NCBI RefSeq assembly: GCF_002797355.1
Contig: NZ_KZ454939.1
Location: forward strand, 2,215,875-2,279,874
DNA: 64,000 nucleotides
Origin: Bacillus xiapuensis
GTDB lineage: Bacteria; Bacillota; Bacilli; Bacillales; Domibacillaceae
Direction of reading: 5' to 3'
The position numbers were made by a program, and so were the translations under genes. Below, piece by piece: positions 44,013-51,973 of the stretch. The first letter of the stretch is position 1. Each line of letters begins with the position of its first letter. A model generated the notes under the pieces. That model saw only the letters and a program-made list of their open reading frames with translations. It did no database searches and was not told the DNA's origin.

Positions 44013-44581
44013 ATTTGGATGGAATTTTACCATTTGCAAGAAAGCTGCTGGAAAAGACGGTGAAAGAAGGGAGCCTAGCGATTGATGCGACTATCGGCAA
44101 CGGCCATGATACAGTGTTTCTTGCCCGTCTCGTTGGCGAGAGCGGACACGTTTTTGGCTTTGACGTACAGCAGCAAGCGCTGGAAAGAACAGCTGCTCTC
44201 GTAGAAGAACACTCCTTAACCGGCCGAACGACACTTTTTCACCGCGGCCATGAACAAGCCTCCGCTTCCATTCCAGAAAAATGGCACGGCCGAATTTCCG
44301 GCGCCATCTTCAATCTCGGTTATTTGCCTAAAGGGGATAAATCAATCGTCACCAAGCCTGAAACGACGATTCAAGCGGTAGAGCAAATCTTCTCTCTCCT
44401 GCAGCCGGGCGGTCTGATCGTGCTCGTCATTTATCACGGCCACGCGGAAGGTGCGGTAGAAAAGGACAAGCTGTTAGCCTATGTGAAAGAGATAGATCAA
44501 AAAACCGCCCACGTGCTGCAGTATCAGTTTATTAATCAAGTCAATCATCCGCCGTTCATTATTGCCATCGAAAGAAGATAG
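44009..44581 (+). CDS. mnmM: tRNA nm5U methyltransferase MnmM (YtqB)
   Basis: A 190-residue SAM-dependent methyltransferase. The SAM-binding segments are AIDATIGNGHDTVFLA and FGFDVQQQAL, and FNLGYLPKGDK is the catalytic-site motif of the family. YtqB has been identified as MnmM, the Gram-positive enzyme that methylates 5-aminomethyl(-2-thio)uridine in tRNA, replacing the MnmC methyltransferase domain of Gram-negatives. It overlaps mnmL by four bases. A strong terminator follows. Confidence 0.9.
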   Translation: MNLDGILPFARKLLEKTVKEGSLAIDATIGNGHDTVFLARLVGESGHVFGFDVQQQALERTAALVEEHSLTGRTTLFHRGHEQASASIPEKWHGRISGAIFNLGYLPKGDKSIVTKPETTIQAVEQIFSLLQPGGLIVLVIYHGHAEGAVEKDKLLAYVKEIDQKTAHVLQYQFINQVNHPPFIIAIERR

Positions 44582-44624
44582 GATCGAAATAGAGAGCTAT
44601 CCGAAAACAGGATCTCGGCTCAAA

Positions 44625-44679
44625 AATAAAAAACAACCCCCAAGAATGCGATTCCACCAGCATTCTTGGGGGTTTAATT
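44625..44679. terminator. Terminator of mnmLM, bidirectional
   Basis: CCCCCAAGAATGC / GCATTCTTGGGGG with T-rich tails on both strands. For the minus strand it comes after the monooxygenase gene and repeat copy D. Confidence 0.93.
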
Positions 44680-44685
44680 TCAGCC

Positions 44686-44858
44686 AGTTTGACTCCCTGT
44701 CTAGCAAAATGAGTCGTTCTCTTCGTCCGAATGGGAGGTTGCCCGATTCATATTCGCTCCCGCACAATGCAAATTGCAAAGGCGCGGCTGCAAAACGCCG
44801 CGATGGCAGCCTTTTCCTTTCTTTTCAGCGGCGGGGAGTGCCCCTTTACTGTTTGAAA
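44686..44858 (+). repeat. Intergenic repeat element, copy D
   Basis: The core from 44755 reads CGCACAATGCAAATTGCAAAGG, GCGGCTGC, GATGGCAGCCTTTTCC, CTTTTCAGCGGCGGGGAG, CCCTTTACTGTTTGAAAA. This aligns with copies A-C without large gaps. It ends within a few bases of the stop codon of the monooxygenase gene. The 5' part (44686-44754) is the most diverged of the full copies. Confidence 0.72.
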
Positions 44859-44861
44859 ACG

Positions 44862-45866
44862 TTACGCTTTCGCCGCATCAGCCAGCAGTTCAAATGAGCG
44901 CAGCTTCTGTTTGAAATCGTAAATAATAGATATGGCCATGATTTGCTCCGTTTGGTACAGCTCACTCAGCCGATGCAGCTCATCTCTCACTTTTTCCGGC
45001 GTTCCCACGATCATCCGCTTGCGGTTTTCCCAGACGCGCTGCTGTTCAAAAGGGCTGTATGGATAGGCTGCGGCCTTTTCAGGACTCGGTGTGCCGCTGG
45101 ATGGCATGCCCTGCTCCAGCATCACCAAAGACAGGTCCAAGCTGGAGGCCATTCTTTCCGCTTCTTCATCATTTTCCGCGCATACCACAAATACGGCCAC
45201 CATGCTTTTAGGCTGCTTTAAATAGGCGGATGGCCGGAAATTGCGGCGGTACTCCTCCATATATTGCGGTCCGCCTTCCCCGTTGATAAATTGCGCAAAG
45301 GTGTAAGGCAGTCCCTTAGAAGCAGCCAGCATAGCGCTCGACGGACTAGATCCGAGCAGCCACATTTCGGGCACTTGCTGAACAAGAGGCGTAGCTTTCA
45401 GTCCTCCATAAGGATTTCTCGCGATGTCGTCCGTTAAGTAACCGAGCAGTTCATCAATCTGCTCCGGGTAACGATCAACGGGACGATAGCGGCTCCCCCC
45501 TTGAAGAGCCATCGTAGCGGCCGGCATGCCCCCTGGAGCGCGTCCTAAGCCTATATCTATTCTTCCTGGCGCCAGCCCTTCCAGTACGCGGAAGTTTTCT
45601 GCCACTTTGTATGGGCTGTAGTGAGGAAGCATCACACCCCCAGAGCCGACACGAATGGTTGTCGTCTTCGCGGCAAGGAAGGAAATCAGCACCTCCGGCG
45701 AAGAACCGGCAAGGCTTGGGGAATCGTGATGCTCCGACACCCAAAAGCGCTCATATCCTAACTGCTCCGCATGCCTGGCAAGCTCTACTGTTTGTTTTAA
45801 TGCAGCTTCCGCGGTCATTCCTTCAGAAATCGGCGATTGATCCAACACACTTAATTGCAAAGCCAA
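44862..45866 (-). CDS. Luciferase-like (LLM class) flavin-dependent oxidoreductase
   Basis: A 334-residue bacterial-luciferase-like monooxygenase. Typical segments are SVLDQSPISEG at the start, GYERFWVSEHHD, RVGSGGVMLPHYSPYKVAENFRVL, PGRIDIGLGRAPGG and MWLLGSSPSSAMLAA. FMNH2-dependent oxidation of a small organic compound is likely; the substrate is unknown. The start is a TTG at 45866 with AAGGAG nine bases upstream; the only ATG nearby is followed by a stop. It lies just downstream of the terpene synthase gene ytpB, but 69 bases separate them. Confidence 0.85.
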   Translation of the reverse strand: MALQLSVLDQSPISEGMTAEAALKQTVELARHAEQLGYERFWVSEHHDSPSLAGSSPEVLISFLAAKTTTIRVGSGGVMLPHYSPYKVAENFRVLEGLAPGRIDIGLGRAPGGMPAATMALQGGSRYRPVDRYPEQIDELLGYLTDDIARNPYGGLKATPLVQQVPEMWLLGSSPSSAMLAASKGLPYTFAQFINGEGGPQYMEEYRRNFRPSAYLKQPKSMVAVFVVCAENDEEAERMASSLDLSLVMLEQGMPSSGTPSPEKAAAYPYSPFEQQRVWENRKRMIVGTPEKVRDELHRLSELYQTEQIMAISIIYDFKQKLRSFELLADAAKA

Positions 45867-45935
45867 TTATGACATCTCCTTTTTTTTGGATGCCCTCATT
45901 TTATTTCGGATTCCGAATAATGTCTATTGAATTGC

Positions 45936-47024
45936 CTACCCTTGTTTTTTAAACCACTTAGGAAAGGCCCGCTGCACCCGCCGGTAGGTCCGGCCGTTTA
46001 AGTAAAAAAACCAGCTGGCGGTGCCGCTTTTGCGGATCATTTTTTTAGAGATGGCACGTATTTCTTTCTGCTGAAAGACTTTGTCATCCGAAAGATAGAC
46101 ACCGAGCAGCCCCCGGTTGATCAGCTGATGAAAACGGGCATGCGGCAGACCCTTCGTATGCTTGTCCGCTTCTTCAATAAAGTAAATCATTCTTTCCAGC
46201 AACATTTCCTCGTTCTGATAATAGAAACAAAAGTTCAAATCCCCGCCGACCCGGTCTTCTGCCTGGTCGATCAAATAGTCCAGCAAAATATGCAGCCCTT
46301 GAATATAAGGAAAGTAGCCGTCGTGAACGACTTTGGCTTGCTGCCGGTCCATTTCATCAGCGAGACTGTATGAAATCAAACAAAAAATGCCTAGTGTCGA
46401 GCCTGCACATGCTGAGAATTCATACCACTCCATATCCGGAAGCGCAGATTGATGCTGAGAAAACCAATTTTTCAAACGCTCTTCTCTTTCTTCTATTTGA
46501 ACATGCTTATGTATTTGCAAATCGCAGTAGTAGCGGCACAGTTCCTGAAGATAAGGATAGGTGATGTGATACTCGCGAATGGAAGCAATCACCGACTGAC
46601 ATTCTTTAACCAATGCCGCCAAGTAGCCGCCGTCCTCTTGATCTTCTCGACAACGGTAGTAGGAGCGAAGCGGCGCATCCGCCGTCAAGCAATCCTCCAT
46701 CGCTTCATGAAGAGCGGCAAAATCTTTTGGGTCAAGCGACGTGCTGCGGTCGCAAAGATTATCCAAATAATCACTGATCGTTTGATAAGCAACAATAAAG
46801 CGAACAGCTTCCCTTAGTTTTTCTCCGGACAGCAGCGCCAATACAGCGCCTCCTTCGCAATGAAACGTTTTATATTGGATGCTTGCAAGCGCTTGCTGCC
46901 GCAGTTCATCGTTTGGGATTTTCCCCGCTTGCGCTCTCCAATAATCCAGCTGCTCATGAACAATCGGAAACACTTCTTTATAAATGCTGTGCATCAAGCC
47001 AAGCGGTGTAACAGGTACCGACAT
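45936..47024 (-). CDS. ytpB: Tetraprenyl-beta-curcumene synthase YtpB
   Basis: A 362-residue large terpene synthase (DUF2600). The motif YLDNLCDR and the later DYLIDQAEDRVGGDLNF are the aspartate-rich segments expected to bind diphosphate and magnesium. In B. subtilis YtpB makes tetraprenyl-beta-curcumene, a C35 precursor of sesquarterpenes, and also longer acyclic terpenes. The start at 47024 lies 10 bases after the ytpA stop, and the two genes appear to be one unit. The cyclase that acts next (SqhC type) is not in the window. Confidence 0.93.
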   Translation of the reverse strand: MSVPVTPLGLMHSIYKEVFPIVHEQLDYWRAQAGKIPNDELRQQALASIQYKTFHCEGGAVLALLSGEKLREAVRFIVAYQTISDYLDNLCDRSTSLDPKDFAALHEAMEDCLTADAPLRSYYRCREDQEDGGYLAALVKECQSVIASIREYHITYPYLQELCRYYCDLQIHKHVQIEEREERLKNWFSQHQSALPDMEWYEFSACAGSTLGIFCLISYSLADEMDRQQAKVVHDGYFPYIQGLHILLDYLIDQAEDRVGGDLNFCFYYQNEEMLLERMIYFIEEADKHTKGLPHARFHQLINRGLLGVYLSDDKVFQQKEIRAISKKMIRKSGTASWFFYLNGRTYRRVQRAFPKWFKKQG

Positions 47025-47033
47025 TCCTTCACC

Positions 47034-47843
47034 TCATTTATCTATGACATACCCTAGCAGTCGCAACCGGTTTTCGACAAATGTTTTGGCATACTCGAAC
47101 ACATCCTCCCGTTCCGGTTCATTAAATACCTCATGATAGAGGCCTGCCCATTCTTTATACAACATTTCCGAAAGATCCAGTTGGTGAAACCATTTTCTTA
47201 CTGTTTTTTTATCGACAATCAAATCCTCCCCCGCTTGCATAACAAGCAGCGGCACATCCGGAAAGCTTGCTGCTTTTAGCGCGGCCAGCTTGATGGCTTG
47301 ATTCAATTCACGGTACCAGCGGACGGACACTTTGTTGATATACAGCACATCTTCCTTGTCGGCCTCTATAACCTCCTGATTTCTCGTCGCCATTTCAACC
47401 GTGATCCCCGAAGAAAACTTGAAGGAAGGTGCTAATGAATTGAGCCCGTGCGAGACCATATCCATCAACTTAGGCGGCGTCTGCAACAAGCCGAGACATG
47501 GAGAAGACAAGATGACCCCGGCTAATTCAAAGCTTTGCTCTTGAAGCAGGCGAATGGCGATGAGTCCTCCCATGCTATGACCGAGCAAAAAGACCGGCAA
47601 ATCAAATTGAAAAGCGGCTTCCACCCAGTCCCGCACCTCTGTCAGGTACTCATTAAACGAAGAGATATGCCCCCTCTTAGCGCGCGATGTCATGCCTTGC
47701 CCCGGCAGGTCTCCCATGACGACATGAAACCCCGCTTCCCGCCACATTTCAATCAGCCAGCCATAACGTCCATGGTGCTCCATCGCCCCATGAATGATCA
47801 CGATCACACCTTTAGGCTGCTGTTCCGTTTCCCACTTCCACAT
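47034..47843 (-). CDS. ytpA: Lysophospholipase-like alpha/beta hydrolase YtpA
   Basis: A 269-residue serine hydrolase. The nucleophile elbow is LLGHSMGGLIA, the acid is in QAGEDLIVD and the base is in GLYHEVFNEPE, giving a complete catalytic triad. The oxyanion-side IHGAMEHHGRYG is typical of monoacylglycerol/lysophospholipase-type enzymes. B. subtilis YtpA is needed for the phospholipid antibiotic bacilysocin and is thought to remove an acyl chain from phosphatidylglycerol. It lies 10 bases upstream of ytpB. Confidence 0.9.
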   Translation of the reverse strand: MWKWETEQQPKGVIVIIHGAMEHHGRYGWLIEMWREAGFHVVMGDLPGQGMTSRAKRGHISSFNEYLTEVRDWVEAAFQFDLPVFLLGHSMGGLIAIRLLQEQSFELAGVILSSPCLGLLQTPPKLMDMVSHGLNSLAPSFKFSSGITVEMATRNQEVIEADKEDVLYINKVSVRWYRELNQAIKLAALKAASFPDVPLLVMQAGEDLIVDKKTVRKWFHQLDLSEMLYKEWAGLYHEVFNEPEREDVFEYAKTFVENRLRLLGYVIDK

Positions 47844-47992
47844 ATGTCATTCCTCCTCTGGCTTCATGCTGAACCTATACTGTAGCACGAAGCCAGCTAA
47901 AAAATTTGGTCTATATGTCTTTATTATACAAATCTTTTTATATTAGATAAAATGATATGAAAGCCGCTATTAGGAAAGGAGTTTTTTCAGAC

Positions 47993-48508
47993 ATGATCTA
48001 TCCTTACAAAGATAAAGTGCCTGCTATTGCCAAAACGGCCTATATCGCTGATTATGCAACTGTCACAGGCGATGTGACCATCGGCGAAGAGTCAAGTGTA
48101 TGGTTTCACACCGTGATCCGCGGAGACGTCGCTCCGACAATCATCGGCAGGAAGGTGAATATTCAAGACAATTCCGTCCTGCATCAAAGTCCCCATAATC
48201 CTCTCATCATTGAAGATGAGGTAACCGTCGGCCACCAAGTCATTCTGCACAGCTGCAAAATCAGAAAAAAAGCATTGATCGGCATGGGCTCCATCGTTCT
48301 TGATAACGCCGAAATAGGAGAAGGAGCTTTCATTGGCGCAGGCAGCTTGATCCCGCCGGGAAAAGTCATCCCTCCTCACTCACTGGCTTTCGGGCGCCCG
48401 GCTAAAGTCATCCGCGATCTCAATGACCGCGACCGCAAAGATATGGAACGGATCGTGAAGGAATACGCCGAAAAAGCGCAGTACTATAAAAGTCTGCAAA
48501 AATCTTAA
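47993..48508 (+). CDS. ytoA: Gamma-carbonic anhydrase-like hexapeptide protein YtoA
   Basis: A 171-residue left-handed beta-helix protein with hexapeptide repeats. The zinc-site histidines of the gamma-carbonic anhydrase fold are recognisable (QDNSVLHQSP, VGHQVILHSCKI), with RGDVAPTIIG before them. Enzyme activity in this family is often absent or unproven. I set the start at the ATG at 47993 (MIYPYKDKV), preceded by GGAAAGGAG; an in-frame ATG 12 codons earlier has no ribosome site. It converges on metK with a shared terminator. Confidence 0.88.
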   Translation: MIYPYKDKVPAIAKTAYIADYATVTGDVTIGEESSVWFHTVIRGDVAPTIIGRKVNIQDNSVLHQSPHNPLIIEDEVTVGHQVILHSCKIRKKALIGMGSIVLDNAEIGEGAFIGAGSLIPPGKVIPPHSLAFGRPAKVIRDLNDRDRKDMERIVKEYAEKAQYYKSLQKS

Positions 48509-48509
48509 A

Positions 48510-48546
48510 AGAACAGCCTTCCGCTGCAGCGGAAGGCTGTTCTTAT
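48510..48546. terminator. Bidirectional terminator between ytoA and metK
   Basis: AAGAACAGCCTTCCGCT / AGCGGAAGGCTGTTCTT, a perfect long stem between converging genes. Confidence 0.92.
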
Positions 48547-48553
48547 CTGCATG

Positions 48554-49753
48554 TTATTTAGAGGCTTGCTCTTTTAAAATAGCAGCCTTGTCTGTTTGCT
48601 CCCAAGGAAGCTCGATATCCGTGCGGCCAAAATGTCCGTAAGCAGCCGTTTGTTTGTAAATTGGACGGCGCAGATCCAGCATTTTAATAATGCCGGCTGG
48701 ACGCAGATCAAAGTTGGATCGGACAAGCTCTACGAGAACTTCTTCAGATACTTTGCCAGTACCAAACGTATCGACAGCGATGGATACAGGCTGAGCGACG
48801 CCAATGGCATAAGCAAGCTGCACTTCACATTTGTCAGCAAGACCGGAAGCTACAATATTCTTCGCCACATAGCGAGCCGCGTATGCCGCAGAACGGTCGA
48901 CTTTTGTCGGATCTTTTCCGGAGAAAGCACCGCCTCCGTGACGGGCATAGCCTCCATACGTATCCACAATGATCTTGCGGCCTGTTAAGCCCGCATCTCC
49001 TTGAGGACCGCCAATGACGAAGCGGCCTGTTGGGTTAATAAAGAATTTTGTTTCCTCATCGATGAATTCTTTAGGCACAACAGGATCAATTACATGCTTT
49101 CGAACATCGTGCTGAATTTGCTCAAGTGTTATTTCAGGATGATGCTGCGTAGAGATCACAATCGTATCGATTCGAACTGGCTGATCGTTTTCATCGTATT
49201 CTACCGTTACTTGAGTTTTTCCGTCAGGACGCAAATAAGCAAGAATTTCTTCCTTGCGAACTGCTGTTAAACGGCGGGATAATTTATGAGCTAAAGAAAT
49301 CGGCAAAGGCATAAGCTCCTTCGTCTCATTGCAGGCAAATCCGAACATAAGCCCCTGGTCACCTGCACCGATCGCTTCAATTTCTTCATCGCTCATTTGT
49401 CCTTCACGGGCTTCCAGCGCTTGATCGACACCGGCTGCGATATCCGCCGACTGTTCATCAATTGAAGTCAGCACGCCGCATGTGTGAGCATCAAAGCCGT
49501 ATTTAGCGCGGTCATAGCCTATTTCTTTAATTGTGTCACGCACAATTTTATTAATATCGACATAGGAAGACGTCGTAATTTCCCCAGCTACTAACACGAG
49601 ACCTGTCGTCACTGATGTTTCTGCAGCCACTCGTGCGTTCGGGTCTTTGGATAGAATTTCGTCAAGAATCGCATCGGAGATCTGATCACAGATTTTATCC
49701 GGATGACCTTCCGTTACGGATTCCGAAGTGAATAGACGACGGTTTTTTGTCAT
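48554..49753 (-). CDS. metK: S-adenosylmethionine synthetase
   Basis: A 399-residue enzyme that makes SAM from methionine and ATP. The signatures [14 protein letters not shown] at the N-terminus, [16 protein letters not shown] and [16 protein letters not shown] are complete. It is cytoplasmic and usually tetrameric. A SAM-I riboswitch and a strong SigA promoter precede it, so it shuts off when SAM is abundant. Its product feeds TrmB, MnmM and other methyltransferases in the window. It is divergent from pckA, as in B. subtilis. Confidence 0.97.
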   Translation of the reverse strand: MTKNRRLFTSESVTEGHPDKICDQISDAILDEILSKDPNARVAAETSVTTGLVLVAGEITTSSYVDINKIVRDTIKEIGYDRAKYGFDAHTCGVLTSIDEQSADIAAGVDQALEAREGQMSDEEIEAIGAGDQGLMFGFACNETKELMPLPISLAHKLSRRLTAVRKEEILAYLRPDGKTQVTVEYDENDQPVRIDTIVISTQHHPEITLEQIQHDVRKHVIDPVVPKEFIDEETKFFINPTGRFVIGGPQGDAGLTGRKIIVDTYGGYARHGGGAFSGKDPTKVDRSAAYAARYVAKNIVASGLADKCEVQLAYAIGVAQPVSIAVDTFGTGKVSEEVLVELVRSNFDLRPAGIIKMLDLRRPIYKQTAAYGHFGRTDIELPWEQTDKAAILKEQASK

Positions 49754-49832
49754 GAAATTTCCTCCTTTAGTTGATCGGTCCGATCTTTAGTTGCACGGTA
49801 CTCATTCCCCTAAGTTTATCCATTGAAAAATA

Positions 49833-50012
49833 AAAAAACCTCTCCGCATCATTAAAGAGAGGAAAGGTTTAACGTGTCAACATAGGCCTTTCACTCTTAT
49901 CGTCCAAGGCTTGGACCTTGCTGCAGGTTAGCACCTTTGTCTTGAATGAGATCATCCAAGCAGGTTGCCGGGCTTCATTGGGCCTGTCCCTCCACCAGCT
50001 CAGGATAAGAGT
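49833..50012 (-). promoter_or_regulatory. SAM-I (S-box) riboswitch of metK
   Basis: Minus strand from 50012: P1 strand ACTCTTATC, then GGTGGAGGGACAGGCCCAATGAAGCC and CGGCAACC, further on AAGGTGCTAA, closing with GATAAGAGT at about 49901-49893. This is the conserved S-box core. A terminator CCTCTC...GAGAGG with seven T lies at about 49866-49834. SAM binding should stabilise P1 and allow termination. Confidence 0.95.
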
Positions 50013-50028
50013 ATCCGTTCAATGATAC

Positions 50029-50057
50029 ATCTTACGGAATATAGCGATTGCTGTCAA
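50029..50057 (-). promoter_or_regulatory. SigA promoter of metK
   Basis: Minus strand: perfect TTGACA (50057-50052), 17-base spacer, TAAGAT (50034-50029). Transcription would begin just upstream of the riboswitch. Confidence 0.82.
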
Positions 50058-50180
50058 CCCAAAGTTTCTTCCTAATTCTAGCTTTTTCCGAGTTCCTTCA
50101 TATTTATGTATCTGTCTGATAATAATAAGAGAAAAAAGAAAACAAAAAAATGCGCGAATAGTATAGACTAATCATCCGAA

Positions 50181-50191
50181 TGTGTTATACT
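50181..50191 (+). promoter_or_regulatory. pckA extended -10 promoter overlapped by a probable CcpN operator
   Basis: TGTTATACT (50183-50191) is an extended -10. The 11 bases TGTGTTATACT fit the CcpN consensus as I recall it (TRTGHYATAYW). In B. subtilis CcpN represses pckA and gapB during glycolysis by binding over the promoter. The site is 66 bases before the pckA start. Confidence 0.55.
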
Positions 50192-50256
50192 ATTTTTTGA
50201 GTAAATGAATGAGCAAATAACTAATTTAAATTTCGATAAAGGATGGTTATTAATTT

Positions 50257-51843
50257 ATGAAAACTGTAAGCGTTTCACATGAAATTGTCGAACTTCTAAA
50301 TGGTTCAAACATCATCATGCAGCCGTCTGTATCCCAGCTTGTTGAAAAGGTGCTGAACCGCAAAGAAGGTATCCTAACTGCCTCTGGTGCTGTCCGGGCA
50401 GAAACAGGAAAATATACAGGACGTTCTCCTAAAGACAAATTTATTGTTGAAGAAGCTTCAGTCAAAGATAAAATCGATTGGGGATCTGTTAATCAGCCAA
50501 TTTCTGAAGCCGTCTTTGACCAATTATACACAAAAGTCATTAACTATTTAAAGGAAAAAGACGAACTGTTCGTATTCAAAGGATTTGCCGGAGCGGATTC
50601 CTCGCATCGCCTTCCGATCCAAGTCATTAACGAATATGCATGGCATAACTTATTTGCCCACCAATTATTTATTCGTCCAACAGAAGAAGAACTGAAGGAT
50701 CATAAAGCGGGCTTCACCATCGTTTCGGCACCTGACTTTAAAGCAGATCCGGCTGTAGACGGCACTCATTCTGAAACGTTTATCATTGTTTCATTCGAAC
50801 GCCGCATCGTTCTAATCGGCGGAACAGAATATGCCGGCGAAATGAAGAAATCGATTTTCTCCATCATAAACTTCCTGCTTCCTGAAAATGAGGTTCTATC
50901 CATGCACTGCTCGGCCAATGTTGGTTATGAAGGAGATGTCGCCCTATTCTTCGGCCTTTCCGGCACAGGAAAAACCACTTTATCCGCTGATCCTAACCGC
51001 CGTTTAATCGGAGATGATGAGCATGGCTGGTCTTCCAACGGCGTTTTCAACATTGAAGGCGGATGCTATGCCAAGTGCATCAACCTTTCACAAGAAAAAG
51101 AGCCGCAAATTTTTAACGCGATCCGCTTTGGCTCTGTTCTGGAAAATGTGATCGTGGACAAAGACACGCGCATTCCTGATTACGACGATAACACCTTAAC
51201 GGAAAACACTCGTGCGGCTTACCCGCTGCAAGCCATTGATAATATTGTGGACCCAAGTGTAGCTGGCCATCCGAATACAATTATTTTCTTAACAGCTGAT
51301 GCATTCGGGGTCTTGCCTCCGATTAGTAAATTAACAAAGGAACAGGCGATGTATCACTTCCTAAGCGGATACACTTCTAAGCTAGCTGGAACCGAGCGCG
51401 GAATTACAAGTCCGCAAGCGACCTTCTCTACGTGCTTCGGCTCTCCGTTTCTTCCTTTGCCGGCCACGCGCTATGCAGAAATGCTAGGAAAGAAAATTGA
51501 TGAGCACAATGTTCAAGTCTTCTTAGTAAACACCGGCTGGACTGGCGGAGAATACGGTGTAGGGAGCCGCATGAAGCTTGCGTATACTCGCGCAATGGTG
51601 CAAGCCGCTCTTGAGGGTGAATTAAACAATGTGGAAACATACACCACTAAAACATTCGGCCTGCGAGTTCCTATTCATGTTCCAGGCGTGCCGGATGATG
51701 TCTTAATCCCTCGCAAAGCCTGGGCCGATGAAGAAGCTTTCATGAAAAAAGCCGCAGAACTGGCAGGGAAATTCCGCGAAAACTTCAAAAAATTCTCAGA
51801 TGTCCAAAAAGAAATCATCGAGCTTGGCGGACCGCAAATTTAA
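50257..51843 (+). CDS. pckA: Phosphoenolpyruvate carboxykinase (ATP)
   Basis: A 528-residue ATP-type PEP carboxykinase that turns oxaloacetate into PEP for gluconeogenesis. The kinase-1a loop [14 protein letters not shown] and the following [19 protein letters not shown] (metal and oxaloacetate site) are intact; [12 protein letters not shown] is also diagnostic. The ATG at 50257 has AAAGGATGG upstream. It is divergent from metK with 503 bases between, holding both promoters and the SAM riboswitch. A hairpin follows. Confidence 0.97.
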   Translation: MKTVSVSHEIVELLNGSNIIMQPSVSQLVEKVLNRKEGILTASGAVRAETGKYTGRSPKDKFIVEEASVKDKIDWGSVNQPISEAVFDQLYTKVINYLKEKDELFVFKGFAGADSSHRLPIQVINEYAWHNLFAHQLFIRPTEEELKDHKAGFTIVSAPDFKADPAVDGTHSETFIIVSFERRIVLIGGTEYAGEMKKSIFSIINFLLPENEVLSMHCSANVGYEGDVALFFGLSGTGKTTLSADPNRRLIGDDEHGWSSNGVFNIEGGCYAKCINLSQEKEPQIFNAIRFGSVLENVIVDKDTRIPDYDDNTLTENTRAAYPLQAIDNIVDPSVAGHPNTIIFLTADAFGVLPPISKLTKEQAMYHFLSGYTSKLAGTERGITSPQATFSTCFGSPFLPLPATRYAEMLGKKIDEHNVQVFLVNTGWTGGEYGVGSRMKLAYTRAMVQAALEGELNNVETYTTKTFGLRVPIHVPGVPDDVLIPRKAWADEEAFMKKAAELAGKFRENFKKFSDVQKEIIELGGPQI

Positions 51844-51845
51844 CA

Positions 51846-51889
51846 ATAAGAAAAGCTGCTTTCCCTTTAAGGAAGCAGCTTTTCTTATT
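51846..51889 (+). terminator. Terminator of pckA
   Basis: AATAAGAAAAGCTGCTTCC-type stem: AAGAAAAGCTGCTT / AAGCAGCTTTTCTT, directly after the stop codon. Confidence 0.9.
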
Positions 51890-51896
51890 GGTGAAA

Positions 51897-51957
51897 AAAC
51901 AAACTCTACCTTAGACAAAGAGGGAGAATGCATGCTCTTCCTCTGATAGTTTTAAAA
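51897..51957 (-). terminator. Possible terminator of the MMPL gene
   Basis: Minus strand AGAGGAAGAGCATGC / GCATTCTCCCTCT with outer AAACT / AGTTT pairing and a T-run. It lies about 17 bases after the stop at 51974. Confidence 0.5.
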
Positions 51958-51973
51958 GGGGAATCCACTTGCT

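Noticed and set aside
50265-50279. cre-like TGTAAGCGTTTCACA in the first codons of pckA
   Set aside because: The left half is a perfect cre half-site, but the right half has several mismatches in the needed register. Known control of pckA is by CcpN, for which a better site is present.
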